Shown: in pieces, positions 5,417 through 9,865 of the stretch
Layout of the letters: each line of letters starts with the position of its first letter
How positions within the stretch are numbered: position 1 is the first letter of the stretch
Assembly (NCBI GenBank): GCA_024276775.1
Contig: JAJRWO010000249.1
Coordinates: 1-9,865 of the forward strand
Length of the DNA: 9,865 nt
Source: Gammaproteobacteria bacterium
Lineage (GTDB): Bacteria > Pseudomonadota > Gammaproteobacteria > Tenderiales > Tenderiaceae
Direction of reading: 5' to 3'
The notes under the pieces: generated by a model
Databases searched by the model: none
Seen by the model: only the letters and a program-made list of their open reading frames with translations
What the model was told of the DNA's origin: nothing
Translations under genes and position numbers: made by a program

Positions 5417-7714
5417 ATGAATGCCCCACTAATAGTCAACCAGAAAAAAACGTTGTTGAGCCGTGGCCTCTGGCTCCTGATCAATATTCTGGCTATCGCC
5501 AGTGTTTCGTTTGCCAGCCATGCTGCGATTTACACTGTCGACACCGACAGTGATGACATGTCTAACTATACAAATGGCTCTAGCGCCTGTGGCAGTCCCT
5601 GTAGCCTGCGTGCTGCCATCCGTGCCGCCAATAGCGCAACAGGTGCCGACGAAATCTTCATTTCTGAGGGTATCAATCCATACCTTAGCTACGGCGACAG
5701 TGATCCGAAAAGTATTGATGAGAACGCTGCCAAGCTGGACGACCTGGACATCACCGATGACGTGAAAATCCGTGGCAGTAATAACGCCGAGCGAAACGTT
5801 ATCAGCGCTGGCGGTCTAAGTGGCGGGGTGGGTGATCGTGTTTTTCATGTTCTCAATGGTGCCAATGTCACCTTCCAGAATATATCCATACAAGATGGCC
5901 AACTGACGGTGGAAACCGAACAAGGCAGTGATGGCAATAAAAAAATTATTGGCAATCCTGCCGGTGCCGGCATACTCATTGAAGCTGGCAGTGTTGTCAC
6001 ACTCATTGACGTAGGAGTCACTCAAAATAGCATTACTACCCGCTCGCTAGCTGATTTCAACACAGTTGGCGGTGGAATTTATGTGGCTAACTCGGCAACC
6101 CTTATCGCCAACGATTCTGAGATCACTTATAACAAGGCTCCCTCTGGCGGCGGCATCGCCAATGCAGGCCGTGCCGAAATTCGCCGTACCCTGATTGACA
6201 ACAATGATGCCACTGATCGCAATGACCCTGCGTCCAGATCTGTCAGCGGTGGCGGTGGCGGCGGCATCAACAATCAGGGGGGGTACCTAAGCCTGGGTAG
6301 TTCTACCCTCTCCAACAACTCATCAACCCAATTGGGTGGAGGGATATATTTTGCCAATCAGGGACAAAATAACGGCAGCATCATCATTACCAATTCCGTG
6401 ATTTACAATAATCATGCAGAATTCGGCGGTGCAGGTATTGCCAACCTCGGCCCTTTGTCAATCAATAATTCCGCCATCGTTGAAAACTCATCTGCGTCGC
6501 TCAAGACCCCCGGTAACCGGGGCAATGGTGCAGGTATTTATAATTTTAGTCTTGGTAGTCTGGATATGGTTAATTCCACTGTTAGCCACAACTCCGGTGC
6601 CTATAGTGGCGGCGGCATATTCAGCTCTCGTAATATGAGCCTGACCAACGTCACCATTTATGATAACGAAGCCACACCCTGCTCTGCCGGCAATGTTAAT
6701 TGCAGTGATAACAGCCAGGTGGGCGGTAATCAAATAGCGCTTTTCACCTCCAGCAGCGTTCGCCCCAATCTTATCTTAAGTAATACCATTATCGGTAATG
6801 GAGCGGACAGCAACCTAAACGAGCCGCCCTGCGCCGGCAGTACAGGTTATACCAGCGATATAAAATCACTGGGCTATAACATAGAAAGTCACAACTCATG
6901 TGGCTTGAGGGAAATCGAAGGAGACCAAACAGACGTCACTGACCTGGGACTGACGGCTCTTGACCAAGACCCCAATCCCCCAGAAGAACCCGCCATTATT
7001 GACGGCCAATCAACCACTTTGCTTGCCTCACGCCAAGTAAACGCACTGACTGATGGTAGTCCAGCAATAGACAGCGGCAACAACAATACCTGCCCGTTGG
7101 TCGATCAACGTTTTATGTTGCGCGATAATAATTGCGATGTCGGTGCCTATGAATATGGCGCCACCGATCGGCAGGCCACTGGACTGGTTGATCTCAAAGT
7201 CACTATCGCTGACACGCCGGACCCCGTCGCACCAAGGAATAATCAGCAACCTCTAAACTACATCATCGTGATTACAAATCTTTATGAGAACACGCCGGCA
7301 ATATCTGTCACCATGACCGTAAACTTGCCGAATTCTTTTGCGTTTGCCAGCGTCACCAGTGCTGCCACCAGCGGTGTAAAGCCTAACTGTACGTTTCTAA
7401 ACCCCGGAATCAACACCATGACCTGCGATATAGGCACCGTCACTGGCCTGGGACGTGCAGAGGTCTTTATATCCGGTCAACCACAGATTGAAGGCACCAT
7501 ACAAGCCTCTGTGAGTGTTTTCAGTGAAACACCTGATGCCTTCCCACAAAATAATTTAAACATCACCGTCGATACTGTGGTCGACGCCGAGGCTGGCAGC
7601 GTAATCAATTTCGGCGGCAATGGTGGTGCTGGCGGTGGAATGCTACACCCCCTGACATTATTGCTAACAGCACTGATTCTGCTGGGTCGTCGCTTCAGAG
7701 CCTCAGCGGCCTAA
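5417..7714 (+). CDS. Exported parallel beta-helix protein with CSLREA motif, choice-of-anchor Q-like and DUF11-like regions, and C-terminal sorting signal
   Basis: A 765-residue secreted or surface-anchored protein of unknown ligand. A signal peptide spans about 1-36 (cleavage near SHA-A). The CSLREA-type motif lies at 58-72 (CGSPCSLRAAIRAAN). From about 120 to 465 come right-handed beta-helix rungs marked by eight repeated GGGI/GAGI turns (at 183, 218, 244, 281, 307, 338, 371 and 398) and many N-N/N-S ladder positions. SPAIDSG...DQR...CDVGAYEY (548-580) matches the end of choice-of-anchor Q domains. Residues 590-722 resemble a DUF11 Ig-like adhesive repeat (VDLKVTIADTPDPV, then VITN and LPNSFAFASV). 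The tail has a Gly-rich stretch (733-741), a hydrophobic segment (743-757) and RRFR (758-761), the GlyGly-CTERM/rhombosortase pattern. The ATG at 5417 follows AAAGG by 9 bases. Ten cysteines after the signal peptide suggest disulfides. An adhesin-like or polysaccharide-contacting role is an inference, and no catalytic residues are identifiable. Confidence 0.9.
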   Translation: MNAPLIVNQKKTLLSRGLWLLINILAIASVSFASHAAIYTVDTDSDDMSNYTNGSSACGSPCSLRAAIRAANSATGADEIFISEGINPYLSYGDSDPKSIDENAAKLDDLDITDDVKIRGSNNAERNVISAGGLSGGVGDRVFHVLNGANVTFQNISIQDGQLTVETEQGSDGNKKIIGNPAGAGILIEAGSVVTLIDVGVTQNSITTRSLADFNTVGGGIYVANSATLIANDSEITYNKAPSGGGIANAGRAEIRRTLIDNNDATDRNDPASRSVSGGGGGGINNQGGYLSLGSSTLSNNSSTQLGGGIYFANQGQNNGSIIITNSVIYNNHAEFGGAGIANLGPLSINNSAIVENSSASLKTPGNRGNGAGIYNFSLGSLDMVNSTVSHNSGAYSGGGIFSSRNMSLTNVTIYDNEATPCSAGNVNCSDNSQVGGNQIALFTSSSVRPNLILSNTIIGNGADSNLNEPPCAGSTGYTSDIKSLGYNIESHNSCGLREIEGDQTDVTDLGLTALDQDPNPPEEPAIIDGQSTTLLASRQVNALTDGSPAIDSGNNNTCPLVDQRFMLRDNNCDVGAYEYGATDRQATGLVDLKVTIADTPDPVAPRNNQQPLNYIIVITNLYENTPAISVTMTVNLPNSFAFASVTSAATSGVKPNCTFLNPGINTMTCDIGTVTGLGRAEVFISGQPQIEGTIQASVSVFSETPDAFPQNNLNITVDTVVDAEAGSVINFGGNGGAGGGMLHPLTLLLTALILLGRRFRASAA

Positions 7715-8296
7715 GTTGACGACCGTTTGTGCCAGTCGCCTTCCCTGCGCCCGGCACAGGCGGGCTTCTTCGTCACTGATATCCCGCCGACCATCCGCAC
7801 CGGCCCAATGACTCGCACCGTAGGGACTGCCACCGCTTGTTGTGGTATTCAGGTCACTTTCATTATTGGCCAAACCCAACAGCAACATTCCATGATGAAA
7901 CAGCGGCACCATCATCGATAGCAGACAGCTCTCCTGGCCACCGTGCAAACTGCCACTTGAGGTGAAAACTGCTGCGGGTTTGTCACTCAAGGCCGCGGAC
8001 AACCACAACGCACCACTGCTATCGAGGAAGTGCTTCAGAGGAGCGGCCATATTGCCAAAATAAGCGGGACTACCCAAGGCAAGCCCGGCACATTCTTTTA
8101 GGTCATCCAAGCATGCATAAGGTGCACCCTGCTCAGGAACAGGCTCGGCAACGGCTTCACAAACCGTCGATACATTGGCCACAGTTCGCAGCCTGGCTTC
8201 AATCCCCACCACCTCTTCAACACCACGGGCAATCAACTGCGCCATCTTCGCGACACTGCCATCACGACTGTAATAGAGCACCAATATTTCAGACAT
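7703..8296 (-). CDS. wrbA: WrbA-type NAD(P)H:quinone oxidoreductase (flavodoxin fold)
   Basis: WrbA proteins are FMN-dependent, tetrameric cytoplasmic enzymes that reduce quinones by two electrons, limiting oxidative stress. The 197-residue length matches E. coli WrbA (198). Visible signatures are the N-terminal strand and phosphate loop LYYSRDGSV (7-15), the FMN loop GSPAYFGNMAAPLKHFLD (75-92) followed by the GALW segment (95-98), SSGSLHGGQE (113-122), HHGM (134-137), and GGSPYGAS (155-162). The region after residue 40 is less conserved and carries extra cysteines. The ATG at 8296 follows AGGAG by about 5 bases. The gene converges on the beta-helix gene, with the two reading frames overlapping by 12 bp at their 3' ends and no terminator between. 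It is transcribed divergently from the lipoprotein gene, with a palindrome over its promoter. Confidence 0.9.
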   Translation of the reverse strand: MSEILVLYYSRDGSVAKMAQLIARGVEEVVGIEARLRTVANVSTVCEAVAEPVPEQGAPYACLDDLKECAGLALGSPAYFGNMAAPLKHFLDSSGALWLSAALSDKPAAVFTSSGSLHGGQESCLLSMMVPLFHHGMLLLGLANNESDLNTTTSGGSPYGASHWAGADGRRDISDEEARLCRAQGRRLAQTVVNLGR

Positions 8297-8338
8297 TTTC
8301 TCTCCTGGATAAATCCATTGCTGACAACACCAACCACC

Positions 8339-8368
8339 TTGACAGGACTTTCATCGCGATGCTAGTTT
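8339..8368 (+). promoter_or_regulatory. Possible sigma-70 promoter for the LysM lipoprotein gene
   Basis: A perfect TTGACA at 8339-8344 is followed after 18 bases by TAGTTT (8363-8368), a poor -10. Its position, about 90 bases before the GTG start, is reasonable, but the -10 match is weak. Confidence 0.3.
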
Positions 8369-8377
8369 CACCCTTAA

Positions 8378-8407
8378 AGTATAAGTCTATTCATTCACTT
8401 AAGTGAA
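8378..8407 (-). promoter_or_regulatory. Sigma-70 promoter for wrbA
   Basis: On the minus strand TTCACT (8407-8402), an 18-base spacer, then TATACT (8383-8378). The -10 is one base and the -35 two bases from consensus. It would start transcription near 8371, leaving a leader of about 75 bases to the wrbA ATG. The -35 lies wholly within a palindrome. Confidence 0.5.
8394..8407. promoter_or_regulatory. Perfect 14-bp palindrome TTCACTTAAGTGAA, operator candidate
   Basis: Seven-base half-sites with no spacer, perfectly symmetrical, covering the wrbA -35 hexamer and lying 24 bases before the divergent GTG start. Placement fits a repressor operator for wrbA and possibly for the lipoprotein gene. 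The regulator is not in the window and the site matches no motif I can name with confidence. Confidence 0.5.
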
Positions 8408-8430
8408 GCATCTAAAGGTCTTACCAGACA

Positions 8431-9108
8431 GTGAAATTTTGCCCTCCAAGCCGCGCTTTCAAATACGGGATAAATATCGTCTCTTGTAGTCTGATTATTG
8501 GCTGTGCAACTGCCCCGCCTACCCAGGAAATGAGCGATGCACGCCAAAGTGTGGAAGCCGCTAAAAGTGTTGGTGCGGAAACACATGCCCCTGTCGCATT
8601 TGATAGCGCCCAATACCTGCTAAACAAAGCACAAAATGACCTTGAGGCCGGTGACTTTGAAAAAGCACAGAAAGATGCCATCGCAGCACGCAAAGCGGCA
8701 AAACAAGCCGTCATTATTTCACAGGCCGAGCAGATCAAGCAAAGCCATGAAAAAAAACAGATCACGCCCAAAAAAACAAAATTAGTCAACGCTGAATCGA
8801 CACCTGTGCCCATACCAACACCAGTGCCTGAGCCAAGCCTCTATGTCGTCAGCAAAAAAGACAGCTTGTGGAAAATAGCCGCCAAACGTTCTGTTTATGG
8901 CGATCCATGGTTATGGCCGCTGATTTTAAAAAATAATAGCCAGCAAATCAAAGCCGCAGATGTCATTTCACCAGGCTTAATACTCAGTATTGACAAGGCA
9001 CCCTCCCTATCCGATGTCAACACGGCAATACAATATGCAAAACAGCGTGGTCACTCGTCGACCAGGCAACTGGATGCATCCTACCTGAGCCAATACGGGC
9101 TTCGTTAA
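8431..9108 (+). CDS. Outer-membrane lipoprotein with DUF4398-like helical region and C-terminal LysM domain
   Basis: A 225-residue envelope protein predicted to be lipid-anchored and to bind peptidoglycan; its precise function is unknown. Residues 1-24 are a lipoprotein signal with lipobox IIGC, so the mature protein starts at Cys25. Ala at +2 favours outer-membrane sorting. Residues 35-98 form an Ala/Lys/Glu-rich helical hairpin (DARQSVEAAKSVGAE ... DLEAGDFEKAQKDAIAARKA) like DUF4398. A Lys-rich then Pro-rich linker (104-135, containing PVPIPTPVPEP) leads to a LysM-type domain (137-187: YVVSKKDSLWKIA, GDPWLWPLI, ISPGLILSI). The tail (188-225) is polar. The start is GTG at 8431, the only standard start between the upstream stop at 8413 and the lipobox. 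AAAGG lies about 12 bases away, so translation may be modest. It stands alone and is divergent from wrbA. Confidence 0.88.
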   Translation: MKFCPPSRAFKYGINIVSCSLIIGCATAPPTQEMSDARQSVEAAKSVGAETHAPVAFDSAQYLLNKAQNDLEAGDFEKAQKDAIAARKAAKQAVIISQAEQIKQSHEKKQITPKKTKLVNAESTPVPIPTPVPEPSLYVVSKKDSLWKIAAKRSVYGDPWLWPLILKNNSQQIKAADVISPGLILSIDKAPSLSDVNTAIQYAKQRGHSSTRQLDASYLSQYGLR

Positions 9109-9124
9109 CTTGCTGCACAGCAAG
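9109..9124 (+). terminator. Small hairpin directly after the LysM lipoprotein gene
   Basis: CTTGCT and AGCAAG pair perfectly around a GCAC loop, starting at the first base after the TAA. There is no T run behind it, so intrinsic termination would be weak. It could instead protect the mRNA 3' end. Confidence 0.3.
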
Positions 9125-9242
9125 CTAGCCGCAAAGCAATGAGCAAACTCAAACTATTCAGGCCGTCAGCCACGTCCTTCCCGTGGGCACTAACAAAAAA
9201 TAGCGCATAATCAGCCTCACTCAGGTGATTGAAAACGGCTTC

Positions 9243-9865
9243 CTAATCAATTTTACCATCCCGTGCTGCCTTCAAAACCAGCGCATCAAAGGCATCAGCC
9301 GCCATCAGGTCACGTTCCGCAACAATATCACGCACCGGGCGGCCGCTCTGCTCTGACTCCTTAGCCACTTCTCCCGCGGCGGCATAACCGATCTCCGTGT
9401 TAAGCAGGGTTGCCAAACCAACACTGGCGTGAAGAAATGCCTGGCAACGTTCCCGGTCAACCTTCAGGCCTTTCAGATTACGTTCAGTGGCGGCATTAAC
9501 CGCATTGGTGAGCCAATCCATTGCATCAAACAAGGCTGATCCCATGGCGGGCATCATCACATTCAACTCCAACTGCCCCGCCTGAGTCATAAAACCAATG
9601 GCGGCATCCTGGCCAAGCACTTGAAAACAAGTCTGATTCAGCATTTCAAACATCACTGGGTTCACCTTACCCGGCATGATTGATGAACCCGGTTGCACCG
9701 GTGGCAGCTGAATTTCCCCCAGACCAGTGCGCGGTCCCGAGGCCAACAGGCGCATATCGTTACTAATGCGAGTCAATTCCAAGGTGACATCGCGGATGGC
9801 CGACGACAAGCGTTGCACATCATGCATGGACTGCATTTGTGCCGCCAAATCACCCGCCGGCCGGA
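9243..9865 (-). CDS. aspA: Aspartase/fumarase superfamily enzyme, C-terminal part, most like aspartate ammonia-lyase
   Basis: Members of this family are tetramers that eliminate ammonia or water to give fumarate. Aspartase converts L-aspartate to fumarate and ammonia. The frame is open to the right edge, and about 206 residues of an expected 460-470 are visible. Numbering from the codon at 9848, the family signature GSSIMPGKVN lies at 54-63, whose serine loop supplies the catalytic base. Around it are NDMRLLASGPRTGLGEI (30-46), AGQLELNVM and the C-terminal small domain (GYAAAGEVAKES ... VRDIVAERDLM). NPVMFEMLNQ after the signature follows the aspartase pattern (NPVxxExxNQ) rather than the fumarase C pattern (NPTQCE), hence the choice; a class II fumarase cannot be excluded without the N-terminus. 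It ends in KID at a TAG with no terminator, and the same frame stays open for 45 more codons. The likely initiation site is outside the window. Confidence 0.8.
   Translation of the reverse strand, partial: RPAGDLAAQMQSMHDVQRLSSAIRDVTLELTRISNDMRLLASGPRTGLGEIQLPPVQPGSSIMPGKVNPVMFEMLNQTCFQVLGQDAAIGFMTQAGQLELNVMMPAMGSALFDAMDWLTNAVNAATERNLKGLKVDRERCQAFLHASVGLATLLNTEIGYAAAGEVAKESEQSGRPVRDIVAERDLMAADAFDALVLKAARDGKID

Noticed and set aside
5221..5484. 87-codon minus-strand frame in the clpB divergent region
   Set aside because: It overlaps the start of the beta-helix gene and covers its promoter and palindrome; no ribosome-binding site and no recognisable family.
6240..6270. Run of Gly codons considered as a tandem repeat or slippage tract in the beta-helix gene
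   Set aside because: It mixes GGT and GGC and extends a normal beta-helix turn; the tract is not a pure repeat.
9160..9190. CCACG/CGTGG stem considered as a terminator for the aspartase-like gene
   Set aside because: Only five base pairs with a 7-base loop and no adjacent T run on either strand.
1..9865. Search for defence systems, mobile elements, CRISPR arrays, tRNA or rRNA genes
   Set aside because: No transposase, integrase, toxin-antitoxin pair, repeat-spacer array or RNA-gene signature could be recognised in any part of the window.

Overview
The window looks like chromosomal DNA of a gammaproteobacterium. The amiB-mutL gene order, a ClpB very close to the enterobacterial/pseudomonad form behind a sigma-32-type promoter, and a Gly-rich C-terminal sorting signal of the GlyGly-CTERM kind all point that way. 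Genus or order cannot be fixed from this sequence alone. Base composition looks balanced throughout. There is no rRNA, tRNA, insertion sequence or CRISPR array.

Layout. Positions 1-1869 (minus strand) hold amiB, a periplasmic septum-splitting amidase, followed by the N-terminal third of the mismatch-repair gene mutL, which runs off the left edge. Positions 1870-2475 are mostly non-coding, with an intact 59-codon minus-strand reading frame (2139-2318) that contains a run of nine G (C9 on the plus strand), inverted repeats, and the clpB terminator. Positions 2476-5079 (minus) hold clpB, the Hsp100 disaggregase. A 337-bp divergent control region (5080-5416) carries a sigma-32 promoter for clpB, a sigma-70 promoter reading the other way, and two inverted repeats. 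Positions 5417-7714 (plus) encode a 765-residue exported beta-helix protein with a CSLREA motif, a choice-of-anchor Q-like segment, a DUF11-like domain and a C-terminal membrane anchor. It converges on, and overlaps by 12 bp, a wrbA-type quinone oxidoreductase gene (7703-8296, minus). A 134-bp divergent spacer with a perfect 14-bp palindrome separates wrbA from a lipoprotein gene (8431-9108, plus) that joins a DUF4398-like helical region to a LysM domain. The right edge (9243-9865, minus) holds the C-terminal part of an aspartase/fumarase superfamily enzyme, most like aspartate ammonia-lyase.

How it fits together. Most of the genes are housekeeping (cell wall cleavage, mismatch repair, protein disaggregation, redox, amino-acid metabolism), each apparently with its own transcription signals. 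Only amiB-mutL looks like an operon. The less ordinary parts are the large exported beta-helix protein, the small reading frame with a homopolymeric G tract, and the unassigned palindromes in the divergent promoter regions. I did not find a clear new multi-gene system. The best leads are the G9-tract small ORF and the 14-bp operator-like palindrome over the wrbA promoter.
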